Source: Vulcanimicrobiota bacterium
GTDB taxonomy: Bacteria; Vulcanimicrobiota; JAJTBE01
Assembly (NCBI GenBank): GCA_021107945.1
Contig: JAIORV010000030.1
Location: forward strand, 1 to 45,919
Length of the DNA: 45,919 bases
Reading direction: 5' to 3'
Shown here piece after piece: positions 33,847 through 42,205 of the stretch. A program made the translations under genes and the position numbers. The first letter of the stretch is position 1. Each line of letters begins with the position of its first letter. The notes below the pieces were generated by a model that saw only the letters and a program-made list of their open reading frames with translations, was not told where the DNA came from and did no database searches.

Positions 33847-35613
33847 ATGGGAAATTCCGACCGGGATAAAAATCAACCTGATAAAAAGAAGCCCCTGAGT
33901 ATAAGCCAGAGAGATGACAACACCCCGAAGGAAGTTGATATTGATGTTGATGAGACCGGATATATCAATATTGACGAAGGAATCGACTCACAGGAGCATA
34001 ATACACATCTTCCCAACGCTCACATTCTTGCCGCTGAAGAAGGCATTCTGGTTAAAAGGGAAAACGGTCACCTTGAATTGGGAGAGGATGTCAAGAACAA
34101 AATAATCAGCGCATTCAAAGAGGCGGATGAAGCTCATGGTTCGCTTGAAGATACAAGGAAAAGAACAGGCCCACGAATTTTTATGCGCGATGAAAAAACC
34201 GGAGATGATGAAAAAGACGATGAAGAGACACGCGCCGCCGTCAGGGTCATTGAAGAAGATATAAAAGCCAAAAAGGAAGAGTCGGAATTTGACGTTGAAT
34301 CAGCCGCTGACAGTGTCCGTGCAAGATTGATTAAAAGGCTTAAAAAAGAGAGTCACAACCTCACACAGGCGGAAGTTCTCATGGTCAAGGGGCCCAATTA
34401 CGCCATGGGACTCGATTACGAACCCGGCAGGATTCCCATCATAGTAGCCAAGGGAAAAGGAAAGAAAGCTCATTTGTTGATGGATTGCGCCTTTAAGCTT
34501 GACATCCCCGTTGTAGAGGTTCACGATTGGAATACAGGGAATTTCAAACAACTTGATCTGGGGAGGGAAATTCCCGAGAATATGTACGCACCCGCCGCCA
34601 GGGTACTTGCTCTCATATATCGCATAAAGCCTGACGCTTATTTTGTGCGTTATGTGAAGCCTTTGAAAAAAGTGAGAAGCAGACGCAAGCCAAACGTGAA
34701 AAAAAGATTCAGGGAATTTGAGGATATTCTTCATTTTTCACTTCTTACAGTCGAAGTAGGTGAAGATCTTTATAAATATCGTATGGAGATGGAGAAGCAA
34801 TTAGAGCTGGCTTCAAGCCGCCTCTCCGCCGAGATGGGATTCCCGATTCCCAAAGTATCGATTCAAATAGTGGATGATCTCAAAAATGGAGAATATCTTT
34901 TAAAAATAAAAGAAATGACATATAAGTCCGGTACACTTGATCTTTCATACGAGCCTCCCGATCTTTTTTACCCGCTTCAATCCTCTTTCCGTTCTATGGT
35001 TTATGAAGTATGCAGCGATCTTTTAGGATACCCGGAGGTGGAATCGCTCCTGGAGTCAGTCAAGAATACAAATCCCGGACTTATAAAATCGCTTTTTCCT
35101 TCCCAGTTTACAGTGGGAGCGCTGAGGTTTGTTTTAAAGGGACTTTTATCCGAAAGAATTCCCATACGAGATATGACAACCATTCTTCAGACAATCGAGG
35201 AGCATATATCTCACACGACTGATCCGGAATTGCTGATTGAATATATCCGGACCTCATTTTCACATTTCATATCAAATGCATACAAAGATAAAGAGGGTAA
35301 TTTAAATGTTATTCTTCTCTCACCTGAGGTCGAGCAGAAGATCATGGAGTCAATAAAGGAGAGCATGAATATCCGCTGGCTGGATATGAAATATGATGAA
35401 GGATTGGAGATACTTACAAATATCGGCAATGAGATTAAAAGCGTTCAGGAGCTTGGAATGCCCGCAGTAATTCTGACTTCGCCAATTATTCGCAGATTTC
35501 TAAGAAAGATTACCGAGACCAACTTTCTCGGCGTCCCGGTGTTGTCATACAGTGAGATCACTCCAATGACGCCGGTCAAGACAGTGGGAATTGTGAAGAT
35601 GGGTAAGAAGTAA
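33847..35613 (+). CDS. Soluble fusion of FlhB-type and FlhA-type export-apparatus cytosolic domains
   Basis: This 588-residue protein has no membrane helix. An acidic, disordered leader (1-160) is followed by a region colinear with the FlhB/SctU C-terminal domain (about 170-262: YAMGLDYEPG, IPIIVAKGKG, DIPVVEVHDW, REIPENMYAPAARVLALIYR). The self-cleaving NPTH is replaced by KGPN. Residues 285-585 match the FlhA/SctV cytosolic domain: SAEMGFPIPKVSI, FTVGALRFVLKGLLSERIPI-RDMTTIL, DPELLIEYIRTSF, then PAVILTSPIIRRFLRK and VPVLSYSEITP. In flagella and injectisomes these are two separate membrane proteins that sort export substrates. GGAGG is 6 bases before the ATG at 33847. A docking or chaperone-binding scaffold role is inference. 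Confidence 0.8.
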   Translation: MGNSDRDKNQPDKKKPLSISQRDDNTPKEVDIDVDETGYINIDEGIDSQEHNTHLPNAHILAAEEGILVKRENGHLELGEDVKNKIISAFKEADEAHGSLEDTRKRTGPRIFMRDEKTGDDEKDDEETRAAVRVIEEDIKAKKEESEFDVESAADSVRARLIKRLKKESHNLTQAEVLMVKGPNYAMGLDYEPGRIPIIVAKGKGKKAHLLMDCAFKLDIPVVEVHDWNTGNFKQLDLGREIPENMYAPAARVLALIYRIKPDAYFVRYVKPLKKVRSRRKPNVKKRFREFEDILHFSLLTVEVGEDLYKYRMEMEKQLELASSRLSAEMGFPIPKVSIQIVDDLKNGEYLLKIKEMTYKSGTLDLSYEPPDLFYPLQSSFRSMVYEVCSDLLGYPEVESLLESVKNTNPGLIKSLFPSQFTVGALRFVLKGLLSERIPIRDMTTILQTIEEHISHTTDPELLIEYIRTSFSHFISNAYKDKEGNLNVILLSPEVEQKIMESIKESMNIRWLDMKYDEGLEILTNIGNEIKSVQELGMPAVILTSPIIRRFLRKITETNFLGVPVLSYSEITPMTPVKTVGIVKMGKK

Positions 35614-35691
35614 GGCAGGTGAAGGGAACTGGCGAATATACCACACAAAATAGATGAAATAATCGAAACACCAGATAAGATAAAGTTTCGG

Positions 35692-36819
35692 GTGAGAACA
35701 GTCACCGAAGATGATATGGACGAGATAAAACGCCTGTATTATATCGTTTATGGCGGTAATTATACACTTACCGAGGTTAATAACACCGACAAGATGAAAT
35801 GGGCAATCCATGATCCCAATTATATATGGCTCCTGTGTGAAAACGGAGAGAAGCCCATCGCCTCGGTCATCTTTGTCGTTGAACCCAAGTACAGATTGGG
35901 GAAAACATTTGCCGGGGTGGTTTTACCCGACTATCGGGGTCACAGGATCATGAAAACTTTGATACAGAGGGGCTTGGATTATATATTTAATGAAAAAGAT
36001 TTATGTGATCTGGTCTATGGGGTTGTAAGAACATTTGTGACAAAGAGCTTTCACAAGGAGCTGGATGAGCTGGGACTTATCGATATGGGAGTATTTCCCA
36101 ATGTCAGGAAAATCAATAAATATGAAACACATAGCCTGAAAGTGCTTTTCAGAGAGGAAGCGATTGAAAAAAGAAAGAAAGAACCTGTATTGATTAAGCC
36201 TGCCAACGAGATATACAAGATTGTCAGAGAAAAGCTTGGTCTGGAAAAAGCAAAACTTATCGAAGATGAATACGAACCGCCTGAAAAATTTGAGAAGTTC
36301 GAGTTTTTCATCGAGAAATCTCCCGATATAGAATGGGAATATTATGAAAAGCGTGATTCGGGCAAGTTGTTGATATCGTTTTTCCCATTTCATTATCCCG
36401 AGATAAAATTATATACAAAGGACAAGAAGACACAGGTTTTCATACATTTTGAAAAACGGGACGGACACGGCGATCTCATGGGGCTCGAAACGGACCAACC
36501 GTCCAAGTTGGCGGACATTCTCAATTCCGTGGCAGAATATGCCGAGTCAATCGGGATCAAGTACCTTGAATTGCTTTTGGATGCCTACAATCCTGAGCAT
36601 CAGAAAAAGGCACACCAGGCTGATTTTTTGCCATGTGCATATTTCCCCGGACTTGCTATGGATGAGAATGACAAAAGGCTGGATTTCATTGTCTCCTGCA
36701 GAACATTTGTACCGCCAAACTTCAAGGAAATGAAGCTGACGGACGGAACCAGGGCATTTATGAGGGCATATTACAAGCTTTATACCGAGAAACTCTGGGA
36801 AGAACTGGATCGGGTATAG
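35692..36819 (+). CDS. GNAT-family acyltransferase, possibly two-domain
   Basis: This protein of at least 375 residues has an N-terminal GNAT fold. The acyl-CoA binding motif A is seen as AGVVLPDYRGHRIMKTLI. The second half (about 235-360) also ends like a GNAT domain (YLELLLDAYNPEHQKKAHQADFLP), so a tandem GNAT arrangement is likely. The acceptor is unknown. GTG 35692 has no clear ribosome site. The frame is open back to 35623, and a CTG at 35629 with AGGTG upstream would add 21 plausible residues, so the real start may be that rare codon. It lies shortly after the FlhB/FlhA-like gene and is probably co-transcribed. Confidence 0.65.
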   Translation: MRTVTEDDMDEIKRLYYIVYGGNYTLTEVNNTDKMKWAIHDPNYIWLLCENGEKPIASVIFVVEPKYRLGKTFAGVVLPDYRGHRIMKTLIQRGLDYIFNEKDLCDLVYGVVRTFVTKSFHKELDELGLIDMGVFPNVRKINKYETHSLKVLFREEAIEKRKKEPVLIKPANEIYKIVREKLGLEKAKLIEDEYEPPEKFEKFEFFIEKSPDIEWEYYEKRDSGKLLISFFPFHYPEIKLYTKDKKTQVFIHFEKRDGHGDLMGLETDQPSKLADILNSVAEYAESIGIKYLELLLDAYNPEHQKKAHQADFLPCAYFPGLAMDENDKRLDFIVSCRTFVPPNFKEMKLTDGTRAFMRAYYKLYTEKLWEELDRV

Positions 36820-37166
36820 GTCAGATTTCAGAGAACATATTTTTTTACCGCAAAGAGCGCAGAGGAGAATGAATTGCGGAGGTCGGAGAAGGATAAAGGA
36901 TAGTGGAGGTTTTAACCTCCATTAGATTAACCCCCGGATTTATCCGGGGGGATAGGAGAAATCCCACTCCGCGCCTATTACACAAACCTTTAGACGCTTC
37001 AGCGTCTTCCCAAAAAGGAGAACGAAATTCCAATTTTAAACTATCTGACATCTATTTCACCACAGAGGACACAGAGGACACTGAGATATATACGGTTTAT
37101 CGTCTGCGGTCTCTGCGGTCTCTGCGATCTCTGCGGTGAATGAAATCAGGAAACGGGAGAGTCTCT
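36820..37166. repeat. Repeat-filled gap: inverted repeat pair and three hairpins
   Basis: This gap has no gene. It holds a TTACCGCAAAGAG-type copy (36844-36868). Three perfect short-loop hairpins follow: GGAGGTT arms at 36905-36920, CCCCCGGAT arms at 36931-36950 and AGACGCT arms at 36992-37007. A head-to-head pair of the CTCTGCGGTGAA repeat at 37055-37143 could itself fold into a long stem. Confidence 0.65.
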
Positions 37167-38294
37167 ATGATCGACCAACTTATTAACACAAAAAATCCAT
37201 ACTCTTTTGATGATTCAAGAGACAAACTTTTTCTTTCGGCTATGAGAGAAAATTTCAGGCAGCATTATGATAATTGTCCCCAGTACAGAAAGTTATGCAT
37301 CCTTGAAGGACTATCACCGGATAATATTATAAATTTTGAAGATATATTTCATATCCCCCATCTTTTCGTATCTGTTTTGAAAGACCGTACATTCAAGAGC
37401 GTACCTGACAATCAGGTGAAGCTGACTTTGAAATCATCGGGAACCCGCGGTCAGAAAAGCGCTATTTACCTGGACTCAATTACCCTTGACAGAATTCACA
37501 ATATAGTATGGAACATTTTTGACGAATATGGAATGGCTGACAAATCGGTTGAATGCAACTGCATTTTATTTTCATACGAGCATAAATTCGCCTCCGATGT
37601 GGGGACCGCATTTTCCGACAAGCTCTTGAGCGGTCTGACGGGAATTAAAAATCTTGTATATGTCCTTCGCCGGGATGAGGAAAACAATGATTTTTATTTT
37701 GACATTGAAGGCCTGATAGATGCACTTTTGAGATTCTCGAAGGAAGACAATCCCCTTCGAATAATAGGTTTTCCTGCATTACTCTTTGAGCTGGAGAAAG
37801 AATATACAAAGAGGGGACTTCCCAACCTCAATTTTGGCAAGGACAGCTATATTATCATCGGTGGCGGATGGAAAACAAAAGCAAAGGATGAGATACCCAA
37901 GCCGATATTCAAGAATATTATGTCCCGCCTGCTGGGGGTGCCCGTCGAAAATGTGAGGGATTTATTCGGAATGGTGGAGCATGGAGTCCCATATGTTGAA
38001 TGTGAAAAGGGAAATATGCATGTTCCCATATATTCCCGGGCAGTCGTCCGGGATCCGGAGACCTTGAAAATACTCCCCGATTATCAGCCCGGACTTTTAC
38101 ACTTTTATACCCCATATTTAAACAGCTTTCCAGCGATCTCACTCCTTACCACGGATGTGGGAATGACGGGACGTGATTGTCCTTGCGGCAGGAACGCCCC
38201 GTATATTATCGTGCTGGGAAGAGCAGGCCTGGAAAAACACAGAGGATGCGCAATAAGGGCGCTGGATTTCATTTCAGGAGGAGTTGACAAGTAA
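37167..38294 (+). CDS. LuxE-like acyl-protein synthetase
   Basis: This 375-residue protein is of the LuxE/acyl-protein synthetase family within the adenylate-forming superfamily. It carries the phosphate-binding segment LKSSGTRGQKS, IRIIGFPA-like and IIIGGGWKTK segments, DLFGMVEHGVPYVEC, and a late CPCG motif. LuxE activates fatty acids as acyl-AMP and passes them to an acyl-CoA reductase (LuxC), but no LuxC homologue is in the window. The ATG at 37167 follows GGGAG; an ATG at 37140 sits in repeat sequence. With the upstream GNAT gene it suggests acyl transfer, though the substrate is unknown. Confidence 0.7.
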   Translation: MIDQLINTKNPYSFDDSRDKLFLSAMRENFRQHYDNCPQYRKLCILEGLSPDNIINFEDIFHIPHLFVSVLKDRTFKSVPDNQVKLTLKSSGTRGQKSAIYLDSITLDRIHNIVWNIFDEYGMADKSVECNCILFSYEHKFASDVGTAFSDKLLSGLTGIKNLVYVLRRDEENNDFYFDIEGLIDALLRFSKEDNPLRIIGFPALLFELEKEYTKRGLPNLNFGKDSYIIIGGGWKTKAKDEIPKPIFKNIMSRLLGVPVENVRDLFGMVEHGVPYVECEKGNMHVPIYSRAVVRDPETLKILPDYQPGLLHFYTPYLNSFPAISLLTTDVGMTGRDCPCGRNAPYIIVLGRAGLEKHRGCAIRALDFISGGVDK

Positions 38295-38297
38295 TTA

Positions 38298-38924
38298 ATG
38301 AATGTTGACAAGAAAAATAACCCGATAAGACTTTTCATATTTATTCTTGGATTTGTTTTATGCATCTCCCTGGGGCTTGCGGTCGGGACAAATGAAGGTT
38401 CGAACATAAAATTCATCGGGCTTCTGCTTGGTTCTATGGGAACTGCAATTGGTGTACTGATTGCATATATAATCCTCAGGCTCATTTTTCGCATCAGAGG
38501 TGAGCGAAACGCATTCGGATACATGATGGGTGGATTGTCTTTGTTTATCGGACTTGGATCATATATAGTTCTGGGACTTGCAATATGGGGAGTCAATCCG
38601 CAAATTGGACCAAGATTGATATTTTATATTATTTCCGCATTGATCTGGATTATCATAATGATATGGGGCGGAATGGAACCTGCAAGTCTTCTCGCCCTGC
38701 TGGCAGGAGCAGTCCTTGGGGGCGTGATATTCCCGATAATTATCACCTCCATGCCCGGACTATTCACGGGAATGCTGGAGGGCATTGACAAGGATCCCGG
38801 TAATCTACAGATGATCAGAATATTATATGCTATCCTGGGCGCATTTACAGGCGCTATCGGCGCATCAATAACACGTGCAAGCGGACTGGGACTCAGGGAG
38901 CAATATGAGAGCGAAGAAGTATAA
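38298..38924 (+). CDS. Small multi-pass membrane protein of unknown function
   Basis: This 208-residue hydrophobic protein has about six transmembrane helices, several rich in Gly and Ala (for example ASLLALLAGAVLGGVIFPI and ILGAFTGAIGASI). I do not recognise the family. It starts three bases after the LuxE-like stop codon and is followed 31 bases later by the M16 gene, so the three are likely one transcript. Confidence 0.6.
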   Translation: MNVDKKNNPIRLFIFILGFVLCISLGLAVGTNEGSNIKFIGLLLGSMGTAIGVLIAYIILRLIFRIRGERNAFGYMMGGLSLFIGLGSYIVLGLAIWGVNPQIGPRLIFYIISALIWIIIMIWGGMEPASLLALLAGAVLGGVIFPIIITSMPGLFTGMLEGIDKDPGNLQMIRILYAILGAFTGAIGASITRASGLGLREQYESEEV

Positions 38925-38955
38925 ATTGATATAAAATTTAACAGGAGATGATCAG

Positions 38956-40455
38956 ATGAAAAAAGGATTAAAACTCACCTCCCTGATACTCGTTTTAATC
39001 TTTCTCACCGTAAACATAGGCTTTTGTAGCCGTGAACAGGGAAAGATGTCTGACGAAGATAAAAAGAAGCCCCCGTCGGAAGCTATGAAAATAATCGAGA
39101 AGATGAATTTTAAACCATTGAAGTGCAAGGTTCCCCGTGTGGGCAAGGAAATTGAAAGAGTTGTTCTTCCAAACGGTATGATTCTCTATATGATGGAAGA
39201 TCACACACTTCCCCGGGTAAAGATATACGGCATAATTCGCACGGGAGAAATCTATGAAACAAAAGACAAGCATGGAGTCGCTGATATCACCGGCAAGGTG
39301 ATGAGAAGCGGTGGAACGAAATTCAAGAAGCCTGGTGAATTGAATGAGGAATTGGAGTTTATCGCCGCTGACGTTGAGACGCAGATCGGGGCGGAATCGG
39401 GATCGATATACCTTTTCACGATTTCAAGTCAACTAGACAAGTCCCTGAAACTTTTCGCCGATGTTCTAAGATACCCGGCTTTTGCTCAAAAGGAGCTTGA
39501 CCTTGCCAAAAGCCAGTTGAAAGAAAAGATAAGAAGGCAGAATGATGATGTCTTTGAAATCGGGCACCGGGAATTCTATAATCTTTTATATGGTGATCAT
39601 CCCGTCGGATGGAAATGGGATTGGGATGTAATCAAAAAAATAAACCGAAGTGACCTGATTGCCTGGCATTCCCGATTCTACAAACCCACCAATATGATGT
39701 TCGCGATTGTGGGTGATTTTGACAAAAAAGAGATGATAAAGAAATTCAACAAGCTCTTTGGCGACTGGAAGAAGGAAAAAGTCGATTTCCCGAAGATCAA
39801 GAAAGTCAAGAAGGAATATCATCCCGGCATTTACTTTGCAGTAAAAGAGAATGTAAATCAGTCTTATATCCGTGCCGGACACCTTGGAATCAAGAGGACA
39901 AATCCCGACAAATACGCCATCAAGGTTATGAACTTTATCCTGGGTGGCGGTGGATTCAGCTCGATGATGACAGAAAAGATACGCTCTGATGAGGGTCTTG
40001 CATATATGGTCTTCTCATATTTCAAGACCGACAATCGAGACCTTGGCAATACCGGGACTTTATGCACTACAAAAAGCAAGTCAACGGTCAGAGTAATAAA
40101 TCTGATACAAATGATTATCAGGAAAATGCAGTCACAAAATGTGTCACAGGCAAAACTGAAATGGGCAAAAGACTCAACAATCAACGGGTTTGTATTTGAA
40201 TTCGGCAATCCCGGCCAGCAGGTCAACAAATTAATGATGCTCGAATACAACAATATGCCCCGGGATTATTATGAGAAATACCTTGATAATATCCAAAAGG
40301 TAACTGTTGAGGATGTCCAAAGAGTTGCAAAGAAATACCTGGATCCCGATAAAATGACAATACTTGTTGTAGGGAACCCGAAGGACTTCGACAAACCCCT
40401 CAAGTCAACGGGAATAGAGGTTAAAGAAATTAAGCTTGAAGATATGAAAGAATAA
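38956..40455 (+). CDS. Secreted M16-family peptidase homologue lacking the zinc motif
   Basis: This 499-residue protein has a Sec signal peptide (KKGLKLTSLILVLIFLTVNIGF) and two M16 domains. In the first, the HxxEH position reads GVADITGKVMRSGGT, so the zinc ligands are missing. The second keeps the family's GGGGFSSMMTEKIRSDEGLAY segment. Zinc-less M16 proteins usually pair with a catalytic subunit, which is not in this window. It is predicted periplasmic or extracellular. GGAG stands 8 bases before the ATG. Convergent with, and nearly touching, the following lipoprotein gene. Confidence 0.75.
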   Translation: MKKGLKLTSLILVLIFLTVNIGFCSREQGKMSDEDKKKPPSEAMKIIEKMNFKPLKCKVPRVGKEIERVVLPNGMILYMMEDHTLPRVKIYGIIRTGEIYETKDKHGVADITGKVMRSGGTKFKKPGELNEELEFIAADVETQIGAESGSIYLFTISSQLDKSLKLFADVLRYPAFAQKELDLAKSQLKEKIRRQNDDVFEIGHREFYNLLYGDHPVGWKWDWDVIKKINRSDLIAWHSRFYKPTNMMFAIVGDFDKKEMIKKFNKLFGDWKKEKVDFPKIKKVKKEYHPGIYFAVKENVNQSYIRAGHLGIKRTNPDKYAIKVMNFILGGGGFSSMMTEKIRSDEGLAYMVFSYFKTDNRDLGNTGTLCTTKSKSTVRVINLIQMIIRKMQSQNVSQAKLKWAKDSTINGFVFEFGNPGQQVNKLMMLEYNNMPRDYYEKYLDNIQKVTVEDVQRVAKKYLDPDKMTILVVGNPKDFDKPLKSTGIEVKEIKLEDMKE

Positions 40456-40456
40456 T

Positions 40457-40984
40457 TTAATGCAACACCTTTACAGGATGCTTTGATTTTGATGGTGGGC
40501 GCTCGGAGCTGATTTTTTCTATTTTCCATCGCCCACCCTCTTTTCTAAAAATCACACTGATATCGACATCCCGATATTCTTTTTTCTGATTCTCTTTTCT
40601 AAGCTTTGCGCCGTCAACCATGGGCTTTCCCTCGGTATCGGTGTCTATCTTCACCTTCAGCTTCATCACCTTGCCTTTGAACCACAGGTGAGCGGTTTTC
40701 TCTCCCTCCTCTTTCCCGACCACTTCAACGTCTATAGGCGCAAATACTCCGGCAAGCTTGAAGGCACTCTCTCTTTTTTGCTTGCCGAGTCCACTAAATT
40801 TTCTCCTTTGTTCTTTCGAAAAAAGCTTCATCGCGTCATCCCACTTTTCAGCCTTCAGAGCTTCAAGATATTTTGTATAAACCTGCTCCGGCGAAGCCTG
40901 GGGTTCTTTCTTTGTACATCCTGAAATAAAAATAAGGCAGGTTAATATGATAATGAAAAGACTAATTTTTTTCAATGTCATCAT
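40457..40984 (-). CDS. Lipoprotein with NTF2-like (DUF4878-type) domain
   Basis: This protein of about 175 residues has a clear lipobox (IFISGC). The mature region starts with ASPEQVYTKYLEALKAEKWDDAMKLF and ends with FRKEGGRWKIEKI, the usual frame of NTF2-like DUF4878 lipoproteins. It has no catalytic residues that I can identify and should be anchored in the envelope. AGGAG directly abuts the ATG at 40984, so the in-frame TTG at 40975 or ATG at 40981 has more natural spacing. Its stop is 2 bases from that of the convergent M16 gene. Confidence 0.65.
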   Translation of the reverse strand: MMTLKKISLFIIILTCLIFISGCTKKEPQASPEQVYTKYLEALKAEKWDDAMKLFSKEQRRKFSGLGKQKRESAFKLAGVFAPIDVEVVGKEEGEKTAHLWFKGKVMKLKVKIDTDTEGKPMVDGAKLRKENQKKEYRDVDISVIFRKEGGRWKIEKISSERPPSKSKHPVKVLH

Positions 40985-41026
40985 CTCCTGTGAATAAAAA
41001 CTCTGCGCAGGGAAAATAGGGATGTC

Positions 41027-42184
41027 CTATCGTTCCTCTATTTTGAACCCACGTGCTCCCCAGCTTTTAGGTATAAATAATTCCGAATGGATCGCCACGG
41101 CGTATCTGTCTGTCATGCCTGCGATAAAATCACATACCGCCTGCGCCCGGAAGTTTCGGTCCAGATCATCCATATATTCGATGGAAACGGACTCTATATC
41201 GATATCCTCACGGGGACAATACTGGGCATACCTTAGCCCCTTTCCCCCACCCCGTTCCACTATGACCGGCGGAATTATACCGGGGTTCCTCATAAAATGC
41301 TCGAATAACTGCCGGATTATAAAAAAGGCCTTATATTCTTCTTCCTTTGCCGGCGAGTTGGTATAGACATTATTAAACATAAAATCTTTCAGGATTTTTA
41401 TACCGTCACTAATTCTCGTACTCATCGTAATATGTGGCTTTTCCCATGAAGAATGCACAATATCCAGCACCATCGCATTGACCCGTTTCGAGATTCCATG
41501 CCCGAATAACTCAACTGCCTTTTTCGGCAAATCTTCCTTTTTGATAATCCCTGCCCTTATTGCGTCGTCAATATCGTGGTTAATATATGCAAGGCGGTCC
41601 GATACCCTCACAACTTCCGCCTCAAGTGTCTGCGGCTCCTCGAAAACGGCCGGTCCGTCAAGATCCGACTTGCCCTTTGTATGTGATACAATGCCGTTCC
41701 TGACCTGCAGGGTGAGATTCAATCCGCCGTCCCTTTCCAGGTAATCCACAACCCTGAGACTCTGGAGACTGTGATGGAATCCCTTTCCGGTAAATTCATT
41801 CATAAGGATGTTCAAGGCCGACTCCCCTGCATGTCCGAATGGAGCGTGTCCAAGGTCGTGTCCAAGGGATATTGCTTCAGTAAGATCATCGTTTAATCTC
41901 AGAGCACGGGCAATCGTTCTGGCAATCTGTGAGACCTCGAGGGTATGTGTAAGCCGCGTCCGGTAATGATCACCCTCGGGAGCAATAAACACCTGCGTCT
42001 TGTGCATGAGTCTTCGAAATGCCTTTGAATAAAGGATCCTGTCCCTATCTCTTTGAAATTCCGTCCTTACATCACATGGTTTTTTCCATTTTTTTCTTTT
42101 AGCTCGCGAAGATCTTGTCGCATACGGGCTTAACATTATCTCTTCCAGTTCTTCCCGCATTATGCGAAGGGGCTTGTTATCCAT
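41027..42184 (-). CDS. dNTP triphosphohydrolase (dGTPase-like, type 2)
   Basis: This 385-residue HD-domain enzyme hydrolyses dNTPs to nucleoside and triphosphate. The metal ligands are visible as His80 in RLTHTLEV, His109-Asp110 in SLGHDLGHAPFGHAG, and Asp in RVSDRLAYINHD. The N-terminal SPYATRSS...RDRILYSKAFRRL segment is diagnostic of this family. It starts 21 bases after the stop of the large ATPase gene, with GAGGTGAT as ribosome site, so the two form an operon. It may serve nucleotide-pool control; dNTPases are also known in phage defence. Confidence 0.9.
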   Translation of the reverse strand: MDNKPLRIMREELEEIMLSPYATRSSRAKRKKWKKPCDVRTEFQRDRDRILYSKAFRRLMHKTQVFIAPEGDHYRTRLTHTLEVSQIARTIARALRLNDDLTEAISLGHDLGHAPFGHAGESALNILMNEFTGKGFHHSLQSLRVVDYLERDGGLNLTLQVRNGIVSHTKGKSDLDGPAVFEEPQTLEAEVVRVSDRLAYINHDIDDAIRAGIIKKEDLPKKAVELFGHGISKRVNAMVLDIVHSSWEKPHITMSTRISDGIKILKDFMFNNVYTNSPAKEEEYKAFFIIRQLFEHFMRNPGIIPPVIVERGGGKGLRYAQYCPREDIDIESVSIEYMDDLDRNFRAQAVCDFIAGMTDRYAVAIHSELFIPKSWGARGFKIEER

Positions 42185-42205
42185 ATAATATCACCTCAAA
42201 CCCAT

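Noticed and set aside
33847-35613. A complete type III secretion or flagellar locus
   Set aside because: Only soluble FlhA/FlhB-like modules are present. No fliP/Q/R, fliI, fliF, needle or hook genes occur in the window, so a full system is not supported here.
37140-37166. ATG 37140 as the start of the LuxE-like gene
   Set aside because: It lies at the edge of the GCGGTGAAT repeat without a ribosome site, whereas ATG 37167 has GGGAG at proper distance.
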